From an uncultured Bacteroidota bacterium (GTDB lineage: Bacteria > Bacteroidota > Bacteroidia > Flavobacteriales > Flavobacteriaceae): a stretch of DNA of 59,582 nucleotides. Each line of letters starts with the position of its first letter. Within the stretch, counting starts at the first letter, position 1. Positions 8,664 to 19,265 of the stretch are shown here, piece after piece. The position numbers and the translations under genes were made by a program. The DNA is taken from NCBI GenBank assembly GCA_902561795.1, contig CACERG010000003.1, positions 77,693 to 137,274 of the forward strand, in the 5' to 3' direction. The notes below the pieces were generated by a model. That model was not told the origin of the DNA. It saw only the letters and a program-made list of their open reading frames with translations, and did not search any database.

Positions 8664-9233
8664 TTAAAATAGCTGACTAATGTTTGAAGTGAACAACTTT
8701 ACGGCAATCGCCAGTAGAATAATTCCAAAAACCTTTCGGATTATATTAATGCCTGGTTTACCTAAAAAACTCTGAATATATTTTGATGATTTTAAAATTA
8801 TATAAACAAAAATAATATTTATTATAATTGCAAAAATGATATTTGAAACTTGATATTCCGCCCGTAATGAAAGTAAAGATGTCATCGTTCCCGCCCCAGC
8901 AATCATTGGAAATGCAAGAGGCACAATTGAAGCTGTTTCTGGAGCATCATTACTAAAAATAGATATTCCGAGTATCATCTCTAGGGCTAGAAAAAAAATA
9001 ACAAAGGAACCTGCAACTGCAAATGAATTAATATCAATTCCAATAAGCTTTAGTATCTCTTCTCCTACAAATAAAAATCCAATCATAATAATTGCTGCTA
9101 TTATTGAGGCTTTTTCTGATTGAATGTGCCCTACTTTTTCTCTTAATGATATAACCAAAGGAATATTCCCAATTATATCAATTACAGCGAACAAAACTAA
9201 ACTAGCAGTTAAAATTTCTTTTGGGTCAATCAC
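8664..9233 (-). CDS. MarC family (UPF0056) integral membrane protein
   Basis: This 189-residue protein has six predicted helices and the family signatures FAVIDIIGNIPL near the N-terminus and PLAFPMIAGAGT in the middle. MarC proteins sit in the inner membrane and their function is unsettled; an early link to multiple antibiotic resistance was not upheld. The start is GTG at 9233, because the next in-frame codons upstream contain no start before a stop at 9258-9260. A -7-like element lies 15 bp upstream. A 66-residue membrane protein follows 3 bp after its stop. Confidence 0.85.
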   Translation of the reverse strand: MIDPKEILTASLVLFAVIDIIGNIPLVISLREKVGHIQSEKASIIAAIIMIGFLFVGEEILKLIGIDINSFAVAGSFVIFFLALEMILGISIFSNDAPETASIVPLAFPMIAGAGTMTSLLSLRAEYQVSNIIFAIIINIIFVYIILKSSKYIQSFLGKPGINIIRKVFGIILLAIAVKLFTSNISQLF

Positions 9234-9247
9234 TTTAATTTTTTTTG

Positions 9248-9255
9248 CAAATCTA
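9248..9255 (-). promoter_or_regulatory. Possible -7 element for marC
   Basis: Read on the minus strand this is TAGATTTG, a full match to TAnnTTTG. No TTG lies at the expected 19-21 bp spacing, and the leader would be only about 8 bases, so the assignment is weak. Confidence 0.25.
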
Positions 9256-9310
9256 AATCAGATATTCTAATCAAAAAATCAATTATTATATATTTTTACA
9301 AAAAAATATA

Positions 9311-9877
9311 ATGATTTTAGTTAAGGATACTCTGATTTCAGACGACGTATTATCTGAAGAATTTGCATGTAACATTTCAAAGTGCAAAGGAGAGTGTTGT
9401 GTTGCAGGTGAAGCAGGAGCACCACTGGAAAAAAAAGAGGTTAAATATCTCCAGAAGAATTATTCAAAAATAAAACCCTATTTAAGTAAAAAGGGGATAG
9501 AGACTATTGAAAAACAAGGAGTTTATGTAGATGGATTAGATGGTGATTTTGAAACTCCACTTGTAAAGGGAAAAGAGTGTGCCTACGTAGTTTTTTCATC
9601 TACCGGTGTTGCCTCTTGCGGTATAGAAAATGCTTACAGAAATAAATCAATAGATTTTCAAAAGCCAATATCCTGTCACTTGTATCCATTAAGAATAAAT
9701 CGATATAATAAGACATTGGCTGTTAATTATCATAAGTGGAGTATTTGTTCAGATGCCTGTTCTTTAGGTGAGGCTATTAAAATTCCAGTCTATCAATTTG
9801 TAAAAACAGCTTTGATTAGAAAATTTGGAAAAGATTGGTTTAATGCATTGCATGCAAGTGCAAAAAAGACATCTTAA
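9311..9877 (+). CDS. DUF3109 family cysteine-rich protein
   Basis: This 188-residue cytoplasmic protein has an N-terminal cluster Cys20, Cys25, Cys29, Cys30 (CNISKCKGECC) and further cysteines in KECAY, ASCGI, PISCHLYPLR and SICSDAC. The pattern matches DUF3109, a Bacteroidota family distantly similar to YkgJ-type zinc/iron cysteine-cluster proteins. Metal or Fe-S binding is likely from the cysteine spacing, but no reaction is known. It stands alone between marC (divergent) and nrdB. No convincing promoter was identified. Confidence 0.82.
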   Translation: MILVKDTLISDDVLSEEFACNISKCKGECCVAGEAGAPLEKKEVKYLQKNYSKIKPYLSKKGIETIEKQGVYVDGLDGDFETPLVKGKECAYVVFSSTGVASCGIENAYRNKSIDFQKPISCHLYPLRINRYNKTLAVNYHKWSICSDACSLGEAIKIPVYQFVKTALIRKFGKDWFNALHASAKKTS

Positions 9878-10100
9878 GAGTTTGCCAGTGTTTTTGCGGG
9901 TTGACAGAGATCTCTTTTTTTAATTAGCTGATATACAATTATTTATAAAAAGATTTTTTTTAGACAAAAACCAAAAAATACAGTTTTTTGTTAAAAACTA
10001 AGCTTCATTGTGGAAAAGTTGCTCTTTCAATTTTGAATACAATTTAGAATCTTTGTTATTCATAATTCAACTTTCTTTAACCTAATTAATAAAACGACAA

Positions 10101-11078
10101 ATGGCAGCAGTAGAACCTATTCTCCAAGAAAACGAAAATCGCTTTGTAATCTTCCCAATTCAACACCATGATATTTGGGAATGGTATAAAAAAATGGAGG
10201 CAAGTTTTTGGACTGCTGAAGAAATCGATTTACACCAAGACCTTTCCGATTGGAATTCTAAACTCAATGATGATGAAAAGTATTTTATCAAGCATATTCT
10301 CGCTTTTTTTGCTGCTTCTGACGGAATTGTAAATGAGAATCTAGCAGAAAATTTTGTTAACGAAGTTCAATACTCTGAAGCTAAGTTTTTTTATGGTTTC
10401 CAAATTATGATGGAAAATATCCATTCAGAAACCTATTCACTACTAATTGATACATATGTAAAGGATGATGTAGAAAAGGATAAACTGTTTAAAGCAATTG
10501 AAGTATTTCCAGCTATAAAAAAGAAAGCAGATTGGGCACTTAGATGGATAGAATCAGATTCTTTTGCTGAAAGACTTATTGCATTTGCTGCGGTAGAGGG
10601 TATATTTTTCTCAGGAGCTTTTTGCTCAATATTTTGGTTAAAGAAACGTGGATTAATGCCTGGACTAACTTTCTCAAATGAATTAATATCTAGAGATGAG
10701 GGTGTTCACTGCGACTTTGCTGTCCATCTACATAACAAACATCTTGTAAATAAAGTTCCACCCAAACGAATTAAGGAAATATTGTTAGATGCCCTAAATA
10801 TTGAAAGAGAGTTCATTACTGAATCCTTGCCAATAAGTCTAATTGGAATGAATGCAAAACTGATGACTCAGTATCTTGAATTTGTTACAGACCGTCTTTT
10901 GGTTGAGCTTGGTATCGAGAAAGAATTTAATGTAAGTAATCCATTCGATTTTATGGATATGATTTCTCTACAAGGGAAGACTAATTTCTTCGAAAAACGT
11001 GTAGGAGAATACCAAAAAGCAGGAGTATTAAATAATGAAAAGAAAGACGAGAAAATAAGTTTTGATGCTGATTTCTAG
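10101..11078 (+). CDS. nrdB: Ribonucleotide reductase class Ia, beta subunit
   Basis: This 325-residue radical-generating subunit supplies the tyrosyl radical that NrdA needs to reduce ribonucleoside diphosphates. The diiron ligands are visible: Asp43 in EEIDLHQD, Glu105 and His108 in MENIHSE, Glu166 in AVEG, and Glu200 and His203 in RDEGVH. Tyr112 (SETYSLL) is the radical tyrosine. The sequence resembles the eukaryote-like class Ia branch common in Bacteroidota. nrdA follows after 74 bp. The 222 bp before the start contain no recognisable NrdR box pair and only an imperfect -7 element (AATCTTTG at 10048-10055) without a well-spaced TTG. Confidence 0.95.
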   Translation: MAAVEPILQENENRFVIFPIQHHDIWEWYKKMEASFWTAEEIDLHQDLSDWNSKLNDDEKYFIKHILAFFAASDGIVNENLAENFVNEVQYSEAKFFYGFQIMMENIHSETYSLLIDTYVKDDVEKDKLFKAIEVFPAIKKKADWALRWIESDSFAERLIAFAAVEGIFFSGAFCSIFWLKKRGLMPGLTFSNELISRDEGVHCDFAVHLHNKHLVNKVPPKRIKEILLDALNIEREFITESLPISLIGMNAKLMTQYLEFVTDRLLVELGIEKEFNVSNPFDFMDMISLQGKTNFFEKRVGEYQKAGVLNNEKKDEKISFDADF

Positions 11079-11152
11079 TAATTCATTTTTAAATTTTAAA
11101 TCAATCTTCTTAGTTCTAACCATAAATTAAAGCAAAACTTAAAATGTAAAAT

Positions 11153-13594
11153 ATGTTTGTAGTAAAAAGGGATGGTCGAAAGGAGCCCATCATGTTTGAC
11201 AAAATCACAGCGAGGATTCGAAAACTAAATTATGGTTTAAACCCATTAGTAGATCCAGTCAGAGTTGCCATGCGAGTGATTGAGGGACTTTATGATGGTG
11301 TAACTACTTCAGAGCTCGACAATCTTGCAGCTGAAATTGCTGCAACCATGACTACAACCCATCCTGATTACGCAAAACTGGCTGCGCGTATATCAGTATC
11401 GAACTTACATAAAAACACAAAAAAATCTTTTTCCGAGACAATGGACGATTTATACAATTATGTCAATCCTAGAACAGGAAAAAAAGCTCCTTTACTTTCA
11501 GATGAGGTTTATAAAGTAATCAAAAAAAATTCAGACAAACTTGACTCTAGTATTATTTATAACCGTGACTTCGGTTATGATTTCTTTGGTTTTAAAACCT
11601 TAGAACGTTCTTACTTATTAAAGCTTAATGGGAAAATTATTGAACGCCCTCAGCATATGTTGATGAGAGTTTCAATAGGAATTCACCTTGACGATATTGA
11701 ATCAGCGCTAGAAACATACGAATTAATGTCTAAGCGTTATTTCACACATGCCACACCTACATTGTTTAATTCGGGAACACCCAAACCACAAATGTCATCT
11801 TGTTTTCTTTTGACCATGAAAGATGACAGCATTGATGGTATTTATGACACTTTAAAACAGACTGCAAAAATATCTCAGTCTGCTGGAGGTATAGGGTTAT
11901 CTATACACAACATAAGAGCTACAGGGTCATATATAGCTGGAACTAATGGTACATCAAATGGAATCGTTCCAATGCTTAGAGTATTTAATGATACTGCAAG
12001 ATATGTAGACCAAGGCGGTGGTAAAAGAAAGGGTTCCTTCGCTATATATGTTGAACCTTGGCATGCTGATATTTTTGATTTTCTTGAGTTAAAAAAGAAC
12101 CATGGAAAAGAAGAAATGCGTGCTAGAGATCTTTTTTATGCCATGTGGACACCAGACTTATTTATGAAAAGGGTCGAAGAGGATGGTGAATGGACCCTTA
12201 TGTGTCCTAATGAGTGTCCAGAACTGTATGATGTTCATGGAGAGGAATTTGAAAAATTGTATGAAAAATATGAAGTAGAAGGTAAAGGTAGAAAAACAAT
12301 TAAAGCCCGTGAGCTTTGGGAAAAAATTCTTGAATCTCAAATAGAGACCGGAACCCCTTACATGCTTTATAAGGATTCCGCTAATCGTAAGTCAAATCAA
12401 AAAAATCTCGGCACGATACGTTCTTCAAATCTTTGTACTGAAATACTAGAATATACCTCGGCAGATGAGATAGCAGTATGTAATCTTGCATCTATTGCCC
12501 TTCCGATGTTTGTTAAGGATGGCGAGTTTGATCATAAATCACTTTTTGATGTTACAGTAAGAGTTACTAAAAATCTTAATAGGGTAATTGACCGGAATTA
12601 TTATCCAGTAAAAGAGGCAGAAAATTCTAACTTCAGACATCGTCCAATTGGATTAGGTGTTCAAGGCCTAGCAGATACTTTTATAATGTTGCGTCTACCA
12701 TTTACTTCTGAGAAGGCCAAAGAATTAAATCAAGAAATTTTTGAAACTCTTTATTTTGCAGCCGTTACCGCATCTGCTGAAGAGGCAAAAAAAGACGGTC
12801 CCTATCAAACCTATAAAGACTCACCAATTTCTAAAGGTGAGTTCCAACACAACCTTTGGGGAATAAAGGATGAAGAATTAAGCGGCCGTTGGGATTGGGC
12901 TGCACTCAGAAAAACAGTAAAAAAACAAGGTGTAAGAAATTCACTTTTAGTTGCACCTATGCCTACGGCTAGTACCTCACAAATTCTTGGTAACAATGAA
13001 TGCTTTGAGCCTTACACATCAAATATATATACTCGTAGAGTACTTTCAGGCGAATTCATTGTAGTGAACAAACACTTACTAGAGGATTTAGTTGAAAGAG
13101 GACTTTGGAATGAGGAAATGAAACAGGAGTTAATGAGAAACAACGGATCAATTCAAACCATTGAGGCTATTCCAACTGACATAAAAGAACTTTACAGAAC
13201 CGTTTGGGAAATGAGTATGAAAGATATCATTGATATGTCTAGACATAGAGGATATTTTATTGATCAATCCCAGTCTCTAAATTTATTTATGGAAGGAGCA
13301 ACTATGGCTAAACTTACTTCGATGCATTTCTATGGATGGAAATCGGGTCTTAAGACCGGTATGTATTATTTAAGGACAAAATCTGCCGTAGATGCAATTA
13401 AGTTTACCCTTGAAAATAAGTCTAAAGAAGAAAAGCCTGCTGCTCAAATACCTGCTACCGCAATAACAGCAAATCAAGCTAATTCAGAATCAACCCCTCA
13501 GCCTGTTGAACCTTTGTCTCCTGAAGAATTAAAGGAGATGCTTTCAAAGGCTAAGGAAAGCGAAGATGATGATTGTTTGATGTGTGGATCCTAG
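11153..13594 (+). CDS. nrdA: Ribonucleotide reductase class Ia, alpha subunit
   Basis: This 813-residue catalytic subunit has an N-terminal ATP-cone (about 1-90) for allosteric activity control. The redox pair is Cys217 (SSCFL) and Cys443 (AVCNLAS). The active-site triad Asn426, Cys428, Glu430 sits in NLCTE. A flexible C-terminal tail ends in CLMCGS, the shuttle cysteine pair that thioredoxin or glutaredoxin re-reduces. All catalytic residues are present. A strong intrinsic terminator lies 26 bp after the stop, closing the nrdBA unit. Confidence 0.96.
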   Translation: MFVVKRDGRKEPIMFDKITARIRKLNYGLNPLVDPVRVAMRVIEGLYDGVTTSELDNLAAEIAATMTTTHPDYAKLAARISVSNLHKNTKKSFSETMDDLYNYVNPRTGKKAPLLSDEVYKVIKKNSDKLDSSIIYNRDFGYDFFGFKTLERSYLLKLNGKIIERPQHMLMRVSIGIHLDDIESALETYELMSKRYFTHATPTLFNSGTPKPQMSSCFLLTMKDDSIDGIYDTLKQTAKISQSAGGIGLSIHNIRATGSYIAGTNGTSNGIVPMLRVFNDTARYVDQGGGKRKGSFAIYVEPWHADIFDFLELKKNHGKEEMRARDLFYAMWTPDLFMKRVEEDGEWTLMCPNECPELYDVHGEEFEKLYEKYEVEGKGRKTIKARELWEKILESQIETGTPYMLYKDSANRKSNQKNLGTIRSSNLCTEILEYTSADEIAVCNLASIALPMFVKDGEFDHKSLFDVTVRVTKNLNRVIDRNYYPVKEAENSNFRHRPIGLGVQGLADTFIMLRLPFTSEKAKELNQEIFETLYFAAVTASAEEAKKDGPYQTYKDSPISKGEFQHNLWGIKDEELSGRWDWAALRKTVKKQGVRNSLLVAPMPTASTSQILGNNECFEPYTSNIYTRRVLSGEFIVVNKHLLEDLVERGLWNEEMKQELMRNNGSIQTIEAIPTDIKELYRTVWEMSMKDIIDMSRHRGYFIDQSQSLNLFMEGATMAKLTSMHFYGWKSGLKTGMYYLRTKSAVDAIKFTLENKSKEEKPAAQIPATAITANQANSESTPQPVEPLSPEELKEMLSKAKESEDDDCLMCGS

Positions 13595-13620
13595 AAGATT
13601 ATAGCATAAATTCTGATAAA

Positions 13621-13646
13621 GCCCACTGAGGTGGGCTCTTTATTTT
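13621..13646 (+). terminator. Intrinsic terminator after nrdA
   Basis: A 6-bp GC-rich perfect stem, GCCCAC (13621-13626) and GTGGGC (13631-13636), closes a TGAG loop and is followed by the T-rich tract TCTTTATTTT. Confidence 0.85.
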
Positions 13647-13681
13647 CCTGCAAATCAATGTATTGCGAACTAATGTTAAGA

Positions 13682-13734
13682 TAATGTTACCAAAACATTA
13701 CTTAAATATTTATTTTTTATTAACTTTGTGTTAA
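13682..13734 (+). promoter_or_regulatory. Promoter region with two dyads upstream of the MORN gene
   Basis: TAACTTTG at 13721-13728 is a full TAnnTTTG -7 match, 28 bp before the ATG. The -33 TTG is missing. Instead an inverted repeat TAATGTT (13682-13688) / AACATTA (13694-13700) lies near the expected -33 site, and a second small dyad TTAAC/GTTAA (13720-13724, 13730-13734) overlaps the -7 box. This could mark a regulated promoter, but the evidence is pattern only. Confidence 0.4.
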
Positions 13735-13756
13735 CAAGGAAGTAACTAGTTCCAAA

Positions 13757-14113
13757 ATGAAACATCTGATTTGTCTTTTTTTATTTACAACCTTAGCCTT
13801 GAACGCTCAGGAAAACGAGTCTAGACGTGAATTTGTTCAAGAAGGTGAATCAGTGAAGTTTACAGAATATCATGTAAATGGGAATATTTCACAAACAGGC
13901 TATTTTTTAGATGGCAAAAACCATGGAGATTGGGTAAGTTATGATCTTCATGGGAATAAAATTTCGGAAGGAAGTTTTGAGGCGGGGAAAAAAGTTAACC
14001 GTTGGCTTTTTTGGAATGGCGATTCTTTGATCGAGGTCGACTACAAAGACAACAAAATTTTAAGAGCAAAGAAATGGATCAAGCCAGAACTTTTGGCTTC
14101 TAGTTCTGATTAG
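13757..14113 (+). CDS. Exported MORN-repeat protein (YwqK-like)
   Basis: This 118-residue protein has a signal peptide (about 1-17, cleavage after LNA/Q) and then three short MORN_2/YwqK-type repeats of the form hxxNGxhxxxGxhxxGKxxGxW (HVNGNISQTGYF, DLHGNKISEGSF, WNGDSLIEVDY). Such proteins are often labelled antitoxin-like after YwqK, but no toxin gene is adjacent, so that role is not supported. It is convergent with the PiT gene, with 2 bp between the stops. Function is unknown and it is probably periplasmic or outer-membrane-associated. Confidence 0.75.
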   Translation: MKHLICLFLFTTLALNAQENESRREFVQEGESVKFTEYHVNGNISQTGYFLDGKNHGDWVSYDLHGNKISEGSFEAGKKVNRWLFWNGDSLIEVDYKDNKILRAKKWIKPELLASSSD

Positions 14114-14115
14114 CT

Positions 14116-16380
14116 TTAAAGTTTTTTCACAACACCGTAGTATTTTTCAACCAATTCATATTTGTGGGTAATAAGATCTTTTGTTCTTATTAAAAAGTTA
14201 AAGTAGAGAGTAGTATTTTTCGGACTCGTCTCCTCACTTCTTGTTCTTTCAATTTGAGTATTTATTTTAGATTCTATAAGTCCAAATGAATTGTTTTTCT
14301 CAAACAATACCTCTTCAAATTCCTTTTGATTTTGGATAGAATTAAATGCTTCTTTTCCCTCTTTAAAAATTTTATTTACTGATTCTTCAATCAATAAGAG
14401 GTCTTTAATTTGACTAAACGTTAATTTACGGTGGTTGTTATTAAGGTGATCATAACTGATTTTCGCTAAATAAGTCAGATCTTCAGATAGATCATGTAAG
14501 TAACCCAAAAGTTCAATATAAAATGTACTAGCGGGCAATGAACTTTCTTCAAGATTTCTAATAAAGTAGAAAAGATTTCCTTTTAAGTCTTCAATACTGT
14601 TCTGTAATTTTTTTGAATTCTTTTTTGCCTTTTCAAGTGGTTCCAAGTCATTGGTTGAGAGCCCTAATATTATTAGTTTATATACTTTATAACTTTTTTT
14701 CAGTACAAGTTCTATCGTTGAACCACTTTGATCAATTACACCTTGAAAAGAGTTACTTTCAACAATAAGAGCAATTTCTTCTTCTCTTACGGACTTATTT
14801 TCTTTTCTATGACTAACATAATTTTTTCCTATTATCAATAAAATGATAAACATGATTACTGCGATTACCTGAACGCCTCCAATATTAAGAAGATACACTA
14901 TAATACCACCAACAGTAAATGCACTAAAAGCAGTTAAAAACCAACCTCCAATCACATTAAGTACTCCTGAGACTCTATAAACTGCACTATCTGAACTCCA
15001 TGCACGGTCAGCAAGTGAAGTACCCATGGCTACCATAAATGTCACATAGGTTGTTGATAATGGTAATTTAAGTGAGGTTGCAAAAGAAATTAAAACAGAG
15101 GCTACTACAAGATTTATACTCGCTCTAAGCTTATCAAATTCAGGAATATTACTAGCATTAATATTTCCTTTTGGGTTGATTTGTTTAAAAGAGTTATTTA
15201 ATAAAAGCTGGGTTTTTTCAGGAATAGCATTTTTAATAATTTCATTTAGATTAATAAAAATTCTAACTAAAATTCTTGATAAAAAATTAGGTTTAAATCG
15301 TTCTCGAGTTCCATATTGATTGGAAAGATCCAAAGATGTTTTAACAACCTTTTTTGCTTTTGATGAAAACCAGAGAGTAATTATCATTATTGTTCCAGAG
15401 ACAAATAAAAAAATAGTAGGTGTTTGAACTTTTTGAGTTAATTGTATCATACTAAAACTCTCTGCTGAAACCCCGGAACCTAACCACGCTTTGTATGATT
15501 GAAAAGCAGCAATAGGAACACCTATAAAATTTACTAAATCATTACCAGCAAATGCTAGTGCTAAAGCAAAAGTCCCGACCCCAATAATAATTTTGTAAAT
15601 ATCCCATTTGATAAAATTGATTAATACTGAGAAAAAAAACCAAAGAATAAAACTTATGATTTGAACTGAAATAAGATTGCCTTCTATAAAAGAGTTTATT
15701 GTTTGGGAATTTAAAAGCTCTAGTTCCATATTTGAATATGGTGTACCTTTTATTCCTTTAATTAATATAAAATTAAAAATAGCAGCTAATGCAACTCCTC
15801 CAAAAAGACTATTTAACCAAGATGGTTTTTTTTCAAAATTAAATGTGTAAATAATTCGGGATATCCATTGCACTAATGCTCCGATAGAGAAAGCTATAAA
15901 AACTGAAAGTAAGATGCCCAAAATAATCTGAGTTGCCTTTTCTGTATTTATATAGGTTGATAAATCAGACAGCAGTTGATCAGACTTAGCTATTTTAATT
16001 ATAGCCATTACAACAGCAGCACCTAGTAACTCAAAAACAATAGAGACGGTTGTTGACGTTGGTAGACCGATAGTATTAAAAAAGTCTAATAATAAAATAT
16101 CTGTCATCATTACAGCCATGAAGATGAAGATGATTTCATCAAAAAAGAATGCCCCAGGGTTAAATATTCCCTTTCTTGCAACCTCCATCATACCGCTAGA
16201 GGATAGTGCTCCAAAAAGAATGCCTATACTAGCAAAAATCATGATTTTTCTAAACGAAAAAACCTTAGATCCAATAGCAGAGTTTAGAAAATTCACAGCA
16301 TCGTTACTTACCCCGACTATTAAATCACCAATAGCTAATAGACTCAACAGGATAACTATAAATAAATATATGCTGTCCAT
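14116..16380 (-). CDS. PiT-family inorganic phosphate transporter with C-terminal PhoU-like domain
   Basis: This 754-residue protein has two PHO4/PiT half-repeats with about ten to twelve helices. The signatures are GVSNDAVNFLNSAIGSK in the first half and AGNDLVNFIGVPIAA in the second, the conserved ND motifs of phosphate permeases. A charged, helical C-terminal region of about 200 residues (from about 540) resembles a fused PhoU-like regulatory domain, an architecture seen in Bacteroidota. It imports phosphate driven by a cation gradient. It lies 15 bp after the TonB-dependent receptor and is probably the last gene of the lipoprotein-receptor-permease unit, which suggests that the receptor also serves phosphorus acquisition (inference). 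Confidence 0.85.
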   Translation of the reverse strand: MDSIYLFIVILLSLLAIGDLIVGVSNDAVNFLNSAIGSKVFSFRKIMIFASIGILFGALSSSGMMEVARKGIFNPGAFFFDEIIFIFMAVMMTDILLLDFFNTIGLPTSTTVSIVFELLGAAVVMAIIKIAKSDQLLSDLSTYINTEKATQIILGILLSVFIAFSIGALVQWISRIIYTFNFEKKPSWLNSLFGGVALAAIFNFILIKGIKGTPYSNMELELLNSQTINSFIEGNLISVQIISFILWFFFSVLINFIKWDIYKIIIGVGTFALALAFAGNDLVNFIGVPIAAFQSYKAWLGSGVSAESFSMIQLTQKVQTPTIFLFVSGTIMIITLWFSSKAKKVVKTSLDLSNQYGTRERFKPNFLSRILVRIFINLNEIIKNAIPEKTQLLLNNSFKQINPKGNINASNIPEFDKLRASINLVVASVLISFATSLKLPLSTTYVTFMVAMGTSLADRAWSSDSAVYRVSGVLNVIGGWFLTAFSAFTVGGIIVYLLNIGGVQVIAVIMFIILLIIGKNYVSHRKENKSVREEEIALIVESNSFQGVIDQSGSTIELVLKKSYKVYKLIILGLSTNDLEPLEKAKKNSKKLQNSIEDLKGNLFYFIRNLEESSLPASTFYIELLGYLHDLSEDLTYLAKISYDHLNNNHRKLTFSQIKDLLLIEESVNKIFKEGKEAFNSIQNQKEFEEVLFEKNNSFGLIESKINTQIERTRSEETSPKNTTLYFNFLIRTKDLITHKYELVEKYYGVVKKL

Positions 16381-16395
16381 AAGTTTATCAAGGTA

Positions 16396-19236
16396 TTAAA
16401 ATTTAACAGAGTAGCCTAGAGAATAAGTCCTTCCAATATTTCTAAATCTAAAATACTCTGTTGTCCCGCCATATCCCTCAAATAAACTTTCTCTTTCGTC
16501 ATTTAGTAAATTTCTTATTCTAAATGTTAGACTTGTGTTATTTTTAAATTGTTTGCTTAAATTAAAATTTAAACTGTTAAATGGCATGGTATAAACGTCA
16601 GGATAAAATCCATCTCCAACAACTTCTAAAGTTTTTCCTTGTACGTTAAAATATAAGTTTCCTCGAATTCCTTTTTGTTGATTATTGTAGTCAAGTCCAG
16701 CATTTATTAGATATGGGGATTGACCTTGTAATGGTCTTGAGTCGCCTAAAGTTTCACCTTCTCTAAGCCCTAAACTCCTAAGCTTTAGCTCATCCTCACT
16801 AAATTTTTCATCAGAAATGATGTAAGAACCATTAAAATTTAAATTTAAATTTTTAATCCCCGTAAACCAATCGCTTAATTTTTTTCTTAATTCAACCTCG
16901 AAACCAATGACATTAGCATTTTCAAGATTGAGAGGTTTATAATTCGAAGTAGAAGCTGCTACAAATCCAATTTCAATGGGATCGGTTAAATTTTTGTAAA
17001 ACAGACTCATTGCAAAAAGCTGAGCATCCTCACCAAAAGATTCATATCTAAGGTCAAAGTTATCTATATAAGTAGGTCTAATATTAATATTCCCAATAAA
17101 AAATAAATTTGAAAGGGGATCATAAATTTCAGCAATTGATGCTTCTTTAAAACTGGGTCTAGCGGTTGTTAATGAATAAGCCAGTCGCAAATTCTTGTTA
17201 TCTGTTAAACTATAAATAAAATTTGTTGAAGGGAATAAGTTGTTTTCACTTATAATTTTATTATTGTCAAATACTTGTCCAAGTTGACTATTTTCACCAG
17301 TATAAAATACCTGGTAATTTTCAAATCGCAATCCAATAATAGACTTCAATTTTGAACTCAAATTAAATTCATTAGAAATATAACCAGCTAAATTTTGTTG
17401 TCTTGCATTAAAAATGTTTGCATCTTGTTTTATTGTTGTTTGCGGATTTATATAGGTTCCATCAAGGTTTGTCGATGAGATTAAATTAGTGGGATTAAAA
17501 AGTTGATTTGGATCTCCACCATAATTTGCCCAATCACTTTCGGATGTAAAATTACTGCTAACTGAATATTGAGCAATCGCGAAGTCGCGTTCTTTGAATG
17601 AACTATATCCACCAAACTTTAACACAGCATTTTCTCCAAGAAAGACAAAACGTTTTGTTAAATCAACTTTCCCAACAAGATTATATTCATCAAGTGTTCT
17701 CCAAATTCTTTTAGGTTCAGTATTTTCCTGAAAGCTAAAAATCCCCTCCTCATCTTGAAATGTTGTGTTTCTTACATCTTTGTCATGCACTTTGGCAAGG
17801 GTACCAGAGAGTTTCCATTCCAATTTTAATTTTGATTCATCAAAGTTGTGCAAGCCTGAAAGTATTCCATTTGAAATAGCTCTTTCGTTATATTCCAAAT
17901 TAAATTTGTTAAAATCAACGAAATCGGAAAATCGAGTTAGCTGGCGAAAACTACCAGAGGTACTTTCTCCGTTTTGAATATGAATCGCATTAAATCTGAA
18001 CTTTGAATTATTTGTTTTATAGGTTGCTCCGAATAGACCGCTTAATATTATGTTTTCTCCTCCAATAGTACCATATTGAAGTCTATTTTCTTCGAAGTTT
18101 AGTTCGGACCTGTCAGGACTAAAATTGAAAATATTATCCTGTGAGTTTTCATAGACGGTTTGTTCTCTTCTGTATGATAGTGAGCCTAAATATCCAAAAG
18201 AGTGGCCGTTATCAAAATTAAATTGGTTTCCATAATTGACGGCTAAATTATAATTCATACCACTTATGTCATTTTTGGGAGCCATTTCAGGATTAAATTG
18301 ATTTGAAACTCTATTGATAGTATTTAATCCACTAACTGAATTATTTAGTCTAGGATCAAATACATTTCCCAAAAAAGAATTAAAAATTTTATTTTTTCTT
18401 GTCCCGTCATCAAACCCTAAAAAATCAGTTCTACCCCCTTCATAGGAGAGATAACTGTTATTAAAATGCATATCAGGATTAAATGATGTGCTAATTGAAA
18501 TTGAAATTTCTTCTTTAGATGGAAAGTCCTTAGTTATAATATCAATTACACCACCTGTAAAATCTGCTGGAAGGTCAGCTCTTGCTGACTTAATAACTAG
18601 AACATTTGATAATAAATTGGTTGGGAATAAATCCATCTGGATTGTATTTCTATCTGGGTCTAAACCAGGAATGTCTACTCCGTTAAGAATTGATTTCGAA
18701 TAACGATCACCAAGACCTCTAACATAGACATATTTACCTCCTTGAACAGATACTCCAGGAACATTTTTTACAGCACTTGCAATATCATTTGCTCCTATTT
18801 TTCTAAATGCTTGAGCTGAAATACCATCTAATAAACTCGCTGATTTTCTTTGAATTTCCAATACGGAAGATTCAGTATTCCTTCTTGCATCTACTGTAAC
18901 AACAACTTCCTCTAGTCCCTGAGCTACTGAGTTTAAAACTACGTCTATATAAGTATAGTCGTTATCACCAACATTTATATTATTTAGCTCTTTGGTTTCA
19001 TATCCAACAAAAGAAAAAATTAGACTATAATTTCCTGGAGGTAATTCAATATTGTATTTACCATCAAAATCTGTAGTTACACCATTAGCAGTTTCTTTGA
19101 CAAGTACATTTGCAAAAGGTAAGGGTTCATTGAAGTCTCCATCGATTACGTTTCCAATAATTCCATACTGACCAAATAATTTAAATGATATAGTAGTAAA
19201 AAAAAGTATTAAATATTTTGGCCTGTATTGCATCAT
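16396..19236 (-). CDS. TonB-dependent outer membrane receptor with N-terminal carboxypeptidase-regulatory-like domain
   Basis: This 946-residue receptor has a signal peptide (about 1-23), a CarboxypepD_reg-like beta-sandwich (about 25-110) and a TonB-box-like EEVVVT. The plug domain (about 130-240) contains YVRGLGDRYS and GLDPDRNTIQMD, and a 22-strand-type barrel ends in phenylalanine (YSVKF). It takes up an energy-dependent ligand across the outer membrane. No SusD partner is adjacent, which argues against a polysaccharide-utilisation locus. The preceding gene encodes a surface lipoprotein and the following one a phosphate permease. It begins 29 bp after the lipoprotein gene, so one operon is likely. 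The ligand is inferred to be phosphorus-related. Confidence 0.88.
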   Translation of the reverse strand: MMQYRPKYLILFFTTISFKLFGQYGIIGNVIDGDFNEPLPFANVLVKETANGVTTDFDGKYNIELPPGNYSLIFSFVGYETKELNNINVGDNDYTYIDVVLNSVAQGLEEVVVTVDARRNTESSVLEIQRKSASLLDGISAQAFRKIGANDIASAVKNVPGVSVQGGKYVYVRGLGDRYSKSILNGVDIPGLDPDRNTIQMDLFPTNLLSNVLVIKSARADLPADFTGGVIDIITKDFPSKEEISISISTSFNPDMHFNNSYLSYEGGRTDFLGFDDGTRKNKIFNSFLGNVFDPRLNNSVSGLNTINRVSNQFNPEMAPKNDISGMNYNLAVNYGNQFNFDNGHSFGYLGSLSYRREQTVYENSQDNIFNFSPDRSELNFEENRLQYGTIGGENIILSGLFGATYKTNNSKFRFNAIHIQNGESTSGSFRQLTRFSDFVDFNKFNLEYNERAISNGILSGLHNFDESKLKLEWKLSGTLAKVHDKDVRNTTFQDEEGIFSFQENTEPKRIWRTLDEYNLVGKVDLTKRFVFLGENAVLKFGGYSSFKERDFAIAQYSVSSNFTSESDWANYGGDPNQLFNPTNLISSTNLDGTYINPQTTIKQDANIFNARQQNLAGYISNEFNLSSKLKSIIGLRFENYQVFYTGENSQLGQVFDNNKIISENNLFPSTNFIYSLTDNKNLRLAYSLTTARPSFKEASIAEIYDPLSNLFFIGNINIRPTYIDNFDLRYESFGEDAQLFAMSLFYKNLTDPIEIGFVAASTSNYKPLNLENANVIGFEVELRKKLSDWFTGIKNLNLNFNGSYIISDEKFSEDELKLRSLGLREGETLGDSRPLQGQSPYLINAGLDYNNQQKGIRGNLYFNVQGKTLEVVGDGFYPDVYTMPFNSLNFNLSKQFKNNTSLTFRIRNLLNDERESLFEGYGGTTEYFRFRNIGRTYSLGYSVKF

Positions 19237-19265
19237 TTAACTCACTCTTTAAAAATTATTAATAA

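Noticed and set aside
9906-9920. AGAGATCTCT followed by a T tract, considered as a terminator after the DUF3109 gene.
   Set aside because: The palindrome has no loop; leaving four bases unpaired gives only a 3-bp stem, too weak to call.
9878-10100. NrdR boxes or a dATP-responsive site upstream of nrdB.
   Set aside because: No pair of ACACWATATATWGTGT-like boxes is visible, and the best -7 match has no TTG at proper spacing.
13757-14113. Calling the MORN-repeat protein a toxin-antitoxin antitoxin.
   Set aside because: It has a signal peptide and no toxin gene is adjacent; the label comes only from distant YwqK similarity.
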